From the NCBI RefSeq assembly GCF_036711975.1, contig NC_091967.1:13764001-13828000 (forward strand): a stretch of 64,000 bases of DNA, read 5' to 3'. This stretch comes from Onthophagus taurus. Lineage: Eukaryota; Arthropoda; Insecta; Coleoptera; Scarabaeidae. The notes below the pieces were generated by a model, which did not search any database, had not been told where the DNA came from, and saw only the letters and a list, made by a program, of their open reading frames with translations. Positions 37,266 to 49,066 of this stretch are shown here, in pieces. Made by a program: the position numbers and the translations under genes. Within the stretch, counting starts at the first letter, position 1, and every line of letters begins with the position of its first letter.

Positions 37266-38250
37266 CAATAATAATAATGTGAGGGAATTTTTTTGGGACA
37301 AACGATCTGATATGGAAAAATCCATTAACCAAGGGATCAATACACAGTAATGTATTAAAACAATAATCAGGTCCATATTATTACTTAGTTAATGTGAATG
37401 ATACCCTGAAGAAAAAACACCAAGTCAGATACGATTTCGATACACATTATTATTTCGTTGGTTTCATTATACTTCAAGGTAAACCATTATCTAATGGTGT
37501 CCTAAATATTAGTTTCAGTTAACCGAGATAACATGCGGGCATATATTCTAGGAAGTCACTATTATTAAGATAACGATTTATCATAATTCGTTTAAAAAAA
37601 CAAAGACAACATTAATCAATTTCCGTCTATCACGTAGTTATTAGCATATAATGTTATACTGTGTTATTAGTAAGTTGCAAGATACCGACCGATCGAGTTT
37701 GAACTGGACATCCGTTTAGGCATAACTTAGGTAAATAACACTTTCACGGCCTATTGAGTGTGATATATGTATTACATAATAAACAGGCAACCGCTGTAGC
37801 CATGGAAGTGTTAAAATAATTAAATTATGCTGAACATGTTTTCTAAAGTATGATAATGTTTTAACAATTTCAGGTGTATATGACCAATTTTGGATAACCT
37901 TTCTAATTTCTACTTTGCGTTAAAGTAATTAGCAATAAAGAAAAATAAATATTATCAAGTAATAAAAGTAAATATACTCAAAAAAGGTGAGTTCAGCTTT
38001 TAGGTTATGTTTCAATTCATGTTAAAAAGACTTTTTCAAATATTAAATTGGAATTGTTTTTATCTGTATCTTATTAAAATTAGACTATGTTAATTAACTT
38101 AGGATAATATCTAAAAAGTAATAAGAATCAAAGATATAAGTTTCTTATAGATAATGTGTTATTTTAGTTGCCTATAGTTAGATTGTATTTCTTTATATGG
38201 TTTTATTCAATACACTTAAATTGTTAAATAGTATTACTAACTATAAGAAG

Positions 38251-39250
38251 ATGTCAATCTTAATTGGTAAGTCTTCCATACAATTAAGACCAAGTATATA
38301 CTAATCATTCAATTTTAGAAAAGGTAAAACTAAATCCAGTAGATTTTTCTAAAGCAAACGCCAAAAGAGAGGAAGTCTTTTATCATTTATTCACAAAACT
38401 CAAAGCTGATAGTCAAATAATAACCGAATCAACAGTTCAAACTATCCCACTGAATAAAAATTTAGAGACAAAAGTGTTTATACACGGTTGGAACTCTTCA
38501 ATTCACAAAGGAAATTGGTATGATGGTTTTAAAGATGCATACTTTAAAAGAGGAGATTACAACATTTTGTATGTTGACTGGTTTATACCGGGAAGTCAAG
38601 AATTTCCCGTATCAGCTGCTAATGTAAAACCTGTCGGACATTTTATAGGAGATCTTTTGTTAGCTTCCAAGATTCCATTAGAAAAAATTCATGTTATTGG
38701 TAAATCATTAGGTTCACATGTTGCATCATATGTAGGAAAAAGAATTTTTGAAGTAACCTCAAACAAAATTGCTAGAATAACAGGATTAGATCCAGCCGGA
38801 CCTAAATTTGAACATACAGATCTGAACGAAGACCAAAGATTATTTAAATTAGATGCCGAATTTGTTGATATCGTCCACACAGATGCTGGTTATTACGGGT
38901 TTATTAATCCAATAGGAACAGTTGATTTTTATCCAAATGGAGGAAAAGATCAACCTGGATGTGGAAGTGATGATAGCGGACGTAAGTTTCTCTTTTTTAG
39001 CTTTAAAATTGATTTTAGACGATTATAAATAATTGTAGATAATGACAGTCATGGAAGGTCAAATTGGTTCTTTTTGGAATCGATTAATTCGAAAAATTTC
39101 TTAGCAAGAAAAGCTGAAAGTTGGGAAAAGTACTTAGAAGGAAAATATGAAGATAATGAAGGTGTTGTGTTTGGAGAAGATGTTCCAAAAAATGTTAAAG
39201 GAAATTATTATTTTGAAACTAACTCGAAATATCCATATGCTAAACTATAA
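38251..39250 (+). CDS. lipase 1, pancreatic lipase/PLA1 family, GKSLG variant
   Basis: Alpha/beta-hydrolase of the animal neutral lipase family. Exons 38251-38266, 38319-38981 and 39039-39250; 891 nt, 296 residues. The catalytic triad is intact: Ser135, Asp163 in TGLDPAGP, and His231 in NDSHGRS. The nucleophile elbow is GKSLG, with Lys where nearly all family members have His. VFIHGW forms the oxyanion region. The N-terminus MSILIEKVKLNPVDF lacks a signal peptide, which is unusual for this secreted family. The 16-nt first coding exon is shared with lipase 2, which is also exactly 296 residues with the same splice phases, so they are tandem duplicates. The lid and beta9 loop are short, as in insect phospholipase A1-like enzymes. 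Confidence 0.87.
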
Positions 39251-40307
39251 ATTGAAATATTTAAGTTTATAGCAACACTATTTATTAGAAATTTATAAAT
39301 AAAATAAATATTTTTCTAATTTTTTAGATTTCATTATTGTTGTTGGTTGGGTTGCCTAAGTTAGATATAGATATCAAAATAAAGATTAAGACGCTTGTAG
39401 AAATGTGAGTGTGACTAGAGTTTTAAAATATATAGTATAAAATATGTAAGTGAATGAGATATAAACTAGTTTCAAAAATAAATATAAAAATTTAAATTTT
39501 ACTTCGAATCAAGTAGAGTTAGTTGCATACATCCTACTATTTTCTGTCAAAAATAAAGTGCTACAGATAATCTGGATAATCTAGATCAGTCGTTCAATTG
39601 ATCTAGTTAAGAAGCTATATATATTTATATAGAATGGTACTATCTAAGCAAAATTTTAAGCCGAATAGATAATTTCAACTTATGAAAATAGAATTCGATT
39701 TCATCTCTCTTGAATTGTCATGGATAAGATTAATTATCCATTTGCCAGTTTTTACTGTATCATGAGCAACTAAGATCTTATCTATATCAAAGATAAGATG
39801 CGGACAAGTACTTTGGAAGCTGCTCAGGATTTAGATAATATGGTAAAAGTAATCCTTATGAGGAAACAAAGATGAAGAAGTAATTTATTGATGGATTGAA
39901 TTTGAAAACTGAACATCTATATAGGTAATTAGCTAATGAATACTAAATCTATTATAATAAAAGGTAATTGTTGCAATAAAAATTATACTAAATGGACGTT
40001 TTCACATGGTACCATTAAATGTTTTAGCTAGTAGGATTTTTGAATTCTTTAGTTGATTTAAAAATGTTAATGTTAATTGCAAACAGAACAAATTAACACT
40101 GTTACTTATAAATTAGAAAGATTTTATCCACTTAAAAAAGCTCATCATATAGGTTATGTTTTTATTAAGGTTAAAATATGTTGAAGATTTTATGATTAAT
40201 CTAAAAACCTATCTTTTGCAAATAATTGTGATTATTGTAAGTTAAATTATTTATTTCTTTTTTACAGTTGTATTAAATTATTTAACAGTATTATTAACAC
40301 TAAGAAG
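39251..40307. other. spacer between lipases 1 and 2
   Basis: AT-rich, no ORF. About 40270-40300 aligns with the region just upstream of lipase 1 (TTAA-rich run ending in TAAGAAGATGTCA), consistent with tandem duplication including the 5' flank. Confidence 0.5.
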
Positions 40308-41309
40308 ATGTCAACATTAATAGGTAAGTTTGTAACAAAATTTAAAAGATAACAATTAACATAATCAAATTTTAGATAAAACAAAGCTAATTCCAGTGGA
40401 TTATTCTAAAGCAAACGCTAAAAACCATGAAGTATTTTATCATTTATTCACAAAATCATCAACTGGAAGTCAACTAATATCCAAAACAACCATTCAAACA
40501 ATCCAATGGAACAAATCACTTGAAACTAAAGTGTTCATCCATGGTTGGAAGTCTTCAATGCATAAAGGAAATTGGTACCATGCATTTAAAGACGCCTACC
40601 TCAAGAAAGGCGATTACAACATTTTGTTTGTCGATTGGTTTATACCAGGAAATCAGGAATTTCTTGTAGCAGCAGCTAATGTAAAACCTGTAGGATATTT
40701 CATAGCAGATTTTATATTAGCTTCAAAAACACCATTAGAAAAAATTCATGTTATTGGTAAATCATTAGGATCACATGTTGCATCATTTGTTGGAAAACGA
40801 ATTTTTGAATTAACATCAGAAAGAATTGCTAGAATAACCGGATTAGATCCTGCTGGGCCTACATTTGAGCATGAACATCTAAATGAACAGCAAAGATTAT
40901 GCAAATTCGATGCTGAATTTGTTGATGTTATTCACACAGATGCTGGTTATTTTGGATTTAATACATCGATTGGAACAGTCGATTTTTATCCAAATGGGGG
41001 GAAAAACCAACCTGGGTGTGGAGATGATGATATTGGACGTAATACTTTTTAAATAAACAAATTTTTTGATTTTTTTAAAGATTTTTTATGATTGTAGATG
41101 ATGAATGTCATGGAAGATCTAATTTATTCTTTTTAGAATCGATTAATTCTAAAAATTTTGTTGCAAGAAAAGCTGAAAGTTGGGAAAAATACTTGGAAGG
41201 AAAATACGACGATAACGAAGGTGTTATTTTTGGGGAAGATGTTCCAAAGAATGCCACAGGAAATTATTATTTTAAAACAAATTCAAAACACCCATATGCT
41301 GAGATATAA
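40308..41309 (+). CDS. lipase 2, tandem paralogue of lipase 1
   Basis: Exons 40308-40323, 40376-41038 and 41098-41309; 891 nt, 296 residues, identical architecture to lipase 1. The triad is intact: Ser135 in GKSLG, Asp163 in TGLDPAGP, and His231 in DECHGRS. It shares the Lys in the nucleophile elbow, the missing signal peptide (MSTLIDKTKLIPVDY) and the 16-nt first exon. By eye the two proteins are about 75-80% identical. Retained open frames and triads in both suggest selection for function, possibly intracellular or secreted by another route, unless an upstream exon supplying a leader has been missed. Confidence 0.87.
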
Positions 41310-41354
41310 AAAGAAAGATCTAAAAAATTAAATTTATTAAAAATTAGCAAATTT

Positions 41355-43477
41355 TTAAGTCTTTACAAAGTATATTCCTTGAGCTGATTCCGAAATATTC
41401 TCTCCATAAATAGTTTCGTCAGTCATATCATAAATTTTCCTTCTAACATTTTCCAAACTTTTACATTTCCATCCAATAATATCTCGATTATTTATAGAAT
41501 CCATAAAGTATTTACAACTTTTCCTATGACCATAAAACACTAAAATCAAAACGAAAATTTATTATGTAAACAATAAAAAAGAAAAATCTCACGATATTCC
41601 TGAAAATCATCTTTATTCCATAACACATTCAAATTTGGTGGACGATTTCCGGGTTGAAATCTCGAACCATTAAAATAAAAATCAACCGTTCCAAGCGGTT
41701 TTTTAAATCCAAATAATAAACAATCTGTGTGAGTAATATCTACTAATTCAGCGTCGGTTTGTTGTAGACGAGCCGAATCCGGACAACTAGGTATTTCGAA
41801 TAATTGTTTTGCTGGATCTAAACCGGATATCCTTCCAATTTCTTTTCCCGTTAATCGGAAAGTTTCTTTACCCGCAATTCCCGCGATATGAGCTCCCAAA
41901 GAATGTCCGATTAAGTGAATTCGATTGTGAGACGTTAATCCTGAATCAAGAAGACGAACTATAAACTTTCCAATGTAATTTCCTAAACAAAAAAGAATAA
42001 AAGATGAATCAATTTTAAACATATTCCCATATTTCGAATTAAAGGTTTATTGTATTTAATTAACAGTATGTGGTCAGATATTCTGTAAGATATAATTTAT
42101 TAGTCAATTATATCTCATTGATACAGATTTATTATCAATATAGCTAATATTAAAGGCGAACGATGATATTGTAAGATTATAGATAATTTTGTTTATAAAC
42201 TTGGGTGGCTTTAGACAAAATGTAATCAAATAATTCTTAAAAGACAGTACGACGATGGAAGAAAGCGACAGAATCTTCTAAATTAGATGAATTCATATTC
42301 TTACAAGCTTTAGCAAAACTTTTAGAACAAAAGTTGTAGCAAATTTTATTCTTAACAATATGCCCTTTATCACTTTTGCTCTCAGATGCATCAATATTGA
42401 GAAAGGTACGAAAATATAAAATTTGGATGAATTTGTTGCTTTTAGAAGTTAATGGCAACATTCGAGAAACGGAGTATATTACAAAAAAAACTTTCTGAAT
42501 AATAGTTATAGAAAATTTTATTCTCAACAATATTGCTCTCTTACACTTTTAATCTCGGATACGTCAATATTGAGAAAAATATGAAAACATGAAAATTGGA
42601 TGAATTTGTTGCATTTTCAAGTTGTTAATAGTAACACTTGGGAAACGAAGCATATTATAAAAAAGCTTTTAGAACAAAAGTTATAGCAAATTTTATCCTT
42701 AACAATATTGCTCTCTATCACTTTTGCTGTGAGATGCATAAATGTAGAGAAAAATTATTTTGATTTTTGTAGGATTGCAATATGTTGCAGCTGAAGATTC
42801 ACCTCGAATGAAGACTTTGAAGAATTATATGGAATTAAATTGTGAAGGAATATTTTCATGGTTGATGTTATTAGAAATAAAACTACTTCTACTAATTCAC
42901 TCAAATGGCTTGGGTACTTCTGTAATGGCCATGTTTTTGATATAGCTATTGAGATAGTTTTTGGTACTATTTCGTAAGATGTAATGCTCTATAACCAAGA
43001 AAGTAACCATATTAAAACTTTTCTGCCTTGGTCACAACATCCTTATTTTTGTCCAAATAGCTTGCAATTTTATAATCGTAGCATAGCCATACCAGGTGTA
43101 CCCATTTTATATAATAAAAAAGTATACTATTTACCAACAGAAATTGATGTTTGAATTGCATTAACATATGTTAAACCAGACAATTTTGACCAATCGGCTT
43201 GAATAACATTACAATTTCGCTTTTGCAAGTATTTTTCCATTAATTCTACGTAATGCGAAGTACATTTGGATTCGAGCCAACCATGTACGATCAATTTAAT
43301 GGGTAAAGGTTCCAAATAACAATCTTGAGGACCATGACACGTACGATTCTGTATTTTTCGCGTAGTTAAAGCAAAATGAACGTCGCCCGTTTTAATCGGT
43401 TTATCACGAGGAATCAAGAATTGTGATTTCCAAAAATTTTTCAAATTCAATTTCGTATATAAAATTTTTTTATGCAT
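41355..43477 (-). CDS. lipase 3, canonical GHSLG type
   Basis: Exons 43477-43135, 41982-41593 and 41539-41355; 918 nt, 305 residues, in phase. The nucleophile elbow is GHSLGAH, the Asp lies in SGLDPAKQL, and the triad His is in GHRKSCKYF, so it should be catalytic. LPIKLIVHGW gives the oxyanion strand. The start is uncertain: the frame stays open upstream to a non-ATG, and the first Met in frame (HKKILYTKL) gives no convincing signal peptide, so a 5' exon may be missing. The 1.15-kb first intron contains a 175-bp tandem array. It is divergent from lipase 4, with start codons about 130 bp apart. Confidence 0.8.
42240..42765. repeat. 175-bp tandem array, inverse orientation of the Gr-intron array
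   Basis: AACAATAT(TG)C words recur at 42354, 42526 and 42701 (periods 172 and 175). The units are the reverse complement of those at 31997-32700, sharing ACAATATTGCTCTC, ATGAATTTGTTGC and GAAACGGAGTATATTA. About three copies. No transposon termini were seen at the edges. Confidence 0.75.
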
Positions 43478-43604
43478 AACGAAAGAAAATTTTTCTGTTT
43501 TCTCGATACAATTTGAGGTTTCGTTTGTTTTAACGTCACTTTTCAAAATATTTTGTCATCTAATCATCTCTCATAAAAATTATTAAAAAAATTTAAAAGT
43601 AAAA

Positions 43605-44751
43605 ATGGCAACGGGTGAAAAGTTAAGTATCCAACCAAGATGTTGCGGAAAAATGTGTAAGAATGATCAAGTTTTTTTATTAAAATTATATTTTTATTGA
43701 TTATTTTTTTGTAGCAAGACACATCTTTAAAGTTAAAAAAGTGGATTTTTCGATAGCTGATTGTAAACTAGACGATGTTAAATACAAGGTTTACAGAAAT
43801 AATTCAGACGAGGCGGTACCTTACACTGAAGATACGATAAAATCAGCTGAATTAGACCTCGATCTTCCTTTTACGGTTTTAATTCACGATTGGTTATCTA
43901 ACGGGGATTGTTATTGGTATGAACCATTTCGAAAAGCACTTTTCCAAATAGGGCAGAATAACTTGGTCTGTGTCGATTGGTCAATTTCCGCCGCAAAATA
44001 TTACGATATGGCGGCGGCTAATTCAAAATATGTTGGGGGATTTATTGCAGATTTTATACTCGCTTCAAAAGTTGACATAAAAAAAGTACACGTAATAGGA
44101 CATTCATTAGGCGCGCAAGTAGCCGGATTCGTTGGGAAAAGAATCTTTCAACGAACATGTGAAAAATTGGCCAGGATTACGTTATCCGATCCTTCAGCAT
44201 TAGGTTTTGAACTGCCTACCGTTAGAAACGATGAAAAAGCGTACGAAGAAGACGCTGATTTTGTTGATGTTATTCATTCAGATATGGGCCATTATGGATG
44301 TATTGATCCAGTTGGTCACGTTGATTTTTATCCAAATGGTGGTAAAGAACAACCAGGGTGTCCAGAATTATGTGATGACGGTACATTAAAAATCAGTTTT
44401 AAGGTGGTTAAAAAATAATTTTCTTTTTAATTTTTTTGAGATGACTGTAGCCGCTCAAGAGCGATTTTATATTTCATCGAATCGATCACAAGCGATGAAT
44501 TTAAGTCTGCCCCAAGTGAAAATTTTGATGAATTTATAGAAGGAATTTTCGCCGAGGAAGATATTATTGTTTTTGGTTATAATTGTCCAACAGAAGCGAG
44601 AGGAGTACACTATTTTGCAACGAATGAAACTCCGCCATATGCTCAAGGCGATATATATCCAAAAGTTTTCAGTGACGCTTCGGATGATGGGGAAGAAGGT
44701 GATCAGGGTGAGGAAGGTGAAGAAGGTGATCAAGGTGAAGGAGGCGAATAG
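43605..44751 (+). CDS. lipase 4, probable catalytically dead lipase homologue with acidic tail
   Basis: Exons 43605-43656, 43715-44380 and 44441-44751; 1029 nt, 342 residues. Ser148 (GHSLGAQ) and Asp176 (TLSDPSAL) are kept, but the triad His position in the C-S-H-x-R-S motif is Arg244 (DCSRSRAIL). The oxyanion H-G-W has also become H-D-W (LIHDWL). Loss of the His base should abolish hydrolysis. The C-terminus adds about 25 residues of Glu/Gly/Asp repeats (GDQGEEGEEGDQGEGGE) absent from the paralogues. The N-terminus (MATGEKLSIQPRCCGKM) has no signal peptide. Open frame and clean splice sites suggest it is expressed, as a binding or storage protein perhaps. It is tail-to-tail with lipase 5. 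Confidence 0.82.
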
Positions 44752-44829
44752 GATTAAAAGTTTGAAATTTAATGAATGTTTTTTGAAGGTAAAATAAAAG
44801 CGTTTTATACATTTATTGCAATAAGAACA

Positions 44830-45856
44830 TTATTTTATTTGTGCAAAAGGAGGATTATCATTAGTTATGAAATAATAAACACCCCTAGCTTGAAAATCAA
44901 CATTTTCCCCAAAAGTAACGTTTTTACTATCATTTCCACAATTTACTTCTTTAAAATTCTCCCAAGATTCACAACTTGTAGCAATAAAATCATTTGAATT
45001 TATTGATTCTATGAAATATAAATTACTTCTCTTGTGGCTACATTTATCGTCGATTTGTAAAAGTGGACAACCAGGTTGTGAAGAACCACCGTTTGGATAA
45101 TAATCAATCATTCCAATCGGTTTTTCGAATCCATAATTTCCAACATCAGTATGAATGATATCAACAAATTCGGCGTCTGTGTCTGCCAAACGGAATTCGG
45201 ATGTCATGTTTGATGCTTCAAACATTCGACCACTAGGATCTGTTCCGGTTATTCTTCCTAACTTTTTTGAAGTTTTCTCATAAATTGATTTTCCAATAAA
45301 TCCAGCGACATGCGACCCTAAACTGTGTCCGATTACGTGTACACTTTCAAGATGAAAATTTCCAGCTATGATAAAATCCGCTATAAATTCGCCGATTGGT
45401 TTTGAATTAGCCGCGGATATTTGAAATTCGTTACTTCCAGCTTTAGACCAATCGATGTAGATTATGTTACAATCAAAATATTTTTTAAAGTATTCATTTT
45501 TTATCGGTTCATACCAATTAGTTGTTTCATTAGACATCCAACCGTGAATAACAATTATTGTTGGAGCATTCGCAATTAAAATCGAGTCAGAAACAGTTTC
45601 TTCTGTTAAATATTGCCCTTCGGAAACATTTTTTGTAAAAACGTGGTAAAGAACGTCCGTTTTTTTGGCATCTGCTAGTATAAAATCAACACCGGGGAGA
45701 TAACCATACTTTTTAACACCTAAATAAAATTAAAGCAGTTAAAAAAATTTGTTGATGCAGCCAATTATAAGACTTACCATTATAAACGTAGGAATTCGTT
45801 AAAATAAAACAATAAATTATTAAAATAATAGTACAAAACAATGATGATTTATTCAT
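44830..45856 (-). CDS. lipase 5, secreted, canonical triad
   Basis: Exons 45856-45778 and 45719-44830; 969 nt, 322 residues. The signal peptide is clear (SSLFCTIILIIYCFILTNS). The triad is present: Ser159 in GHSLGSH, Asp187 in TGTDPSG, and His255 in KCSHKRS. Four or more N-x-S/T sequons (NVSE, NETT, NMTS, NVTF) suggest glycosylation. It lacks the last intron found in lipases 1, 2, 4, 7 and 8. About 90% identical by eye to lipase 6 with identical length and intron, so a recent duplicate. An alternative Met lies one codon upstream. Confidence 0.9.
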
Positions 45857-46689
45857 CATAAGTTTTAACTTTACAATAGTCATATTATAACTTGAAAATG
45901 TAATGAAATATAGTGGGTAAGGCAAAACAAGGAATTCATTTATTCTATTTTAATGGGAAATTCATTTACAGTCGTTTGATATGTTTTAAAAATCAATTTG
46001 TGGTAAACAACACAAAAACGTAAGCACATAATGATATATTATTTGACTTTTTTGCTATAATTTGACCTTTACCAATTTTATTTTACAGATCAGAGAAGAT
46101 TTATTTTAACAAGATCTTTAAGGAACTTTACGTGTTCGAGCAAGGTAAGCAAGAAGTCCAACAAGAAGTCTTGTAGTACGCAGGCCAGCTTATATCTTGA
46201 TGACTCCCTTATTACTACCTTGCGTTTAGCTTTTGAAGTAGAGATAGCCATGGTTTAGGCCTTCTGAAAATAGTATTTAATCTTTTTCCAACAGTATCTA
46301 TTAGCAATATCTAGTCTCCTACCGATACTATAGTCTTTTACTAGCAGTATGTAGTCTCCTGGAAATAGCATCTATACTTTTGCCCACAGTATCTAGTCTC
46401 CTATCGATACTACAGTCTTCTGCCATAGCTTTGTAGAGACAAAACGTCATACTTAATTATAGCTTTGTTTTGCTTATGGCTTATAAACTCCAGTTATTTG
46501 AGTTTTAGATAGGAAAATGTTGTAAAATTGATCAAATAACTAATCCAATATCTTTTAGACTTGAGGTATTTAAAACCAAGTGAGTTAAATTCATTTTTTG
46601 TTACAATTTTGAACTACACATACTTACTGTCTAAGCAACGCTGATGAATTAACTTAAAATGGCAGAGAATGTCCAGGGTCCAAGATAAT

Positions 46690-47330
46690 TCTTCCACCAA
46701 CTGTATGCTTTCTTTAATGGGGTTGGTTTGTCTTTAGCTATCGGAAGGGCGTTTCGAATTTTGCTAACTGTACCGTATTGTACCACTATATCATTCTTTT
46801 TCAGACAACTTGCGATCCGTTCCATTACAGAAACATAAAGGAGGCAGATAAAACCGGCTGGTCCAGTACTTACCGTGTCTTTCTTCTGCTTGCGTTTTTG
46901 GTGTCTCGTTAATATCCCTCAGAGTGTAGCCATTCTTCTGGAGTACATTTAGAAATTCTTTTCCTTTCTTGAAATTATTTTCGTCATACAACCTTTCTGG
47001 GCGTTGGAACAAGGCTTGAAACTGATCTATTCTGTTGTGGATGGTGATATTAATTTACGGAAAATTACGGAATTTTCGTTATTCAAACATCTCCATGTAG
47101 AAAATGGCGATACCGGGGACAAAGGTCCCTCCACATTGCTTGTACAATTCTTGCTCCCAATTAAAATAAGTAGATAAACATACTTCGGTAATCCCTCTGG
47201 GATGAGTTTCTGGCAAAGACCATCCTCGGAATGTTTAACTGCTACTCAGGCAAATGGAGATTTCACATCGAAATATACCGGGATATTCTGATCCAAATTC
47301 ATTATTTTGGTTGTTTCCACAACGCTAGTG
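46690..47330 (-). mobile_element. retroelement relic, probably Penelope-like
   Basis: Minus-strand pieces read RPERLYDENNFKKGKEFLN, LQKNGYTLRDINETPK, then CLKKNDIVVQYGTVSKIRN and AKDKPTPLKKA, resembling the region between the reverse transcriptase and the GIY-YIG endonuclease of Penelope-like elements. It is fragmentary and broken, and occupies the place where the 5' part of a duplicated lipase 4 would be expected. Confidence 0.5.
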
Positions 47331-47344
47331 CTAATTCAATTCAA

Positions 47345-47500
47345 TCCGGAAGTTTAAGGCTTTGTACTTATAGAACAAAATAATTTGATCTGTGTCGATT
47401 GGTGATATAATAGAGGATGATGGTGAAGAATGTGTTTAGGATGAGGAAGGAGATCTGGAACCAGATGTCATAAGCCATAGAAGAATACAAGCATTTTATA
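47345..47500 (+). pseudogene. relic of a second lipase 4 copy
   Basis: Two short blocks align collinearly with lipase 4: AATTTGATCTGTGTCGATTG matches the codons for NLVCVDW, and, after an internal deletion, GAGGATGATGGTGAAGAATG matches the acidic tail. The following GCATTTTATACAC also matches the lipase 4 3' flank (GCGTTTTATACAT). The 5' half and most of the catalytic core are gone. It sits tail-to-tail with lipase 6, just as lipase 4 does with lipase 5, so the ancestral pair was duplicated as a block and this member decayed. Confidence 0.65.
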
Positions 47501-47567
47501 CACTTTTTTTATACTCTATCATTAAAAACAAGAATTTTCTAACTAAGTCTAAATTATACATTACAAT

Positions 47568-48595
47568 TTATTCTATTTGTGCAAATGGAGGATTATCATT
47601 AGTTATAAAATAATAAACCCCCCTAGCTTGAAAATCAACATTTTCCCCAAAAGTAACGTTTTTACTATCATTTCCACAATTTCCTTCTTTATACTCCTCC
47701 CAAGATTCACAGCTTGTAGCAATAAAATCATTTGAATTAATTGATTCTATGAAATATAAATTGCTCCTTGCGTGGCTACAGTTATCGTCGATTTCTAAAG
47801 GTGGACAACCAGGTTGTGAAGATCCACCGTTTGGATAATAATCAATCATTCCAATCGGTTTTTCGAATCCGTAATTTCCAACATCAGTATGAATGATATC
47901 AACAAATTCGGCGTCTGTGTCTGCCAAACGGAATTCGGATGTCATGTTTGATGCTTGGAACATTGGACCACCAGGATCTGTTCCGGTTATTCTTCCTAAT
48001 TTTTTTGAGGTTTTCTCATAAATTGATTTTCCTATAAATCCAGCTACGTGTGAACCTAAACTGTGTCCGATTACGTGTACACTCTCAAGATGAAGTTTTC
48101 CCGCTATAATAAAATCCGCTATAAATTTGCCGATTGGTTTTGAATTAGCCGCAGATATTTGAAATTCTTTACTTCCAGCTTTAGACCAATCGATGTAGAT
48201 TACGTTGCAATCGGGATATTTTTTGAAGTATTCATTTCTTATCGGTTCATACCAATAAGTTGTTTCATTAGAGAGCCAACCGTGAATAACAATTTTTGTT
48301 GGAACATTTACAGTTAAGATTGAGTCAGAAACGGTTTCTTCCGTTAAATATTGTCCTTCGGACACGTTTTTTGTAAAAACGTGGTATAGAACGTCTGTTT
48401 TTTCGGCATCTGCTATTGTAAAATCAACACCGGGGAGAAAATCATATTTCTTATCACCTAAAAAATTTAAGAAATTAAAAAAAAGACATGATTAATGTAA
48501 CAATTATAAGACTTACCATTATAAACGTAGGAATTCGTTAAAATAAAACAATAAACTATTAAAATACTAGCATAAAGCGATGATGATTTATTCAT
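47568..48595 (-). CDS. lipase 6, secreted, recent duplicate of lipase 5
   Basis: Exons 48595-48517 and 48457-47568; 969 nt, 322 residues. Signal peptide MNKSSSLYASILIVYCFIL. Triad Ser159 (GHSLGSH), Asp187 (TGTDPGGP) and His255 (NCSHARS). VIHGW forms the oxyanion region and PNGGSSQPGCP the beta9 loop. The protein and even the UTR flanks closely match lipase 5. As a digestive or hemolymph neutral lipase or phospholipase A1 it would be secreted; the short lid predicts phospholipase rather than triglyceride preference, by analogy only. Confidence 0.92.
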
Positions 48596-49066
48596 AATAT
48601 AGTATTTAACTTAGCAATATTTAGTTATAAATATAAGTTGAATACGTAACGAAGCTACGTAACAAGGAATTTGCTTACGTTACTCGTGTTGTTACACCAC
48701 AAATAGATTTTTAAAACCTGTAAAACTGTTTCAAATGAACATTTTCGTTAACATAGAATAAACCAACAATCATGCAGTTTTTGACTTTTAGCAAAAATAT
48801 AATAAATATAATTTGACCTTTATCACTCTTATTTTATTATAGATTAGATAAGATTTATTTTATTAATTTATTAGATTATTAACTTCATCTATGTTGACGT
48901 CAAATTAAGGATATTTCATGACAAATGTTATTAAAGTTAAACTATTTCTTGTTATTATCAAATCAATTCCATCAAATCACTTTATTTATATTCATGATTA
49001 CTTTGTTTGTTTCCTTTCACTTCAAATCATTCCTTTTATTAACTCCTCAAAACTATAAAGAAAAAA
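48596..49066. promoter_or_regulatory. shared upstream region of lipases 6 and 7
   Basis: Divergent genes about 470 bp apart. AT-rich. The proximal 280 bp matches the lipase 5 upstream flank. No specific motif recognised. Confidence 0.4.

Larger units (their letters stand above)
35590..38250. other. intergenic with low-complexity tract and LINE debris
   Basis: 35890-36400 is a degenerate CAACCTCAAAGTAA-type low-complexity tract ending in a TTGGG triplet at about 36412-36428. 36480-37260 is a LINE-like relic (listed). 37270-38250 holds nothing recognisable; the last part contains the likely 5' UTR of lipase 1. Confidence 0.5.
45857..47567. other. spacer between lipases 5 and 6
   Basis: 45857-46110 is the upstream flank of lipase 5, homologous to 48600-48880 upstream of lipase 6. 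46280-46440 has an ~80-bp imperfect duplication with TCTAGTCTCCTA words. 46690-47330 is a retroelement relic and 47345-47500 a lipase relic (both listed). Confidence 0.55.

Noticed and set aside
42760-42945. Plus-strand ORF inside the lipase 3 intron
   Set aside because: No family features, no matching splice sites, and adjoining frames are full of stops; perhaps old transposon debris but not supportable.
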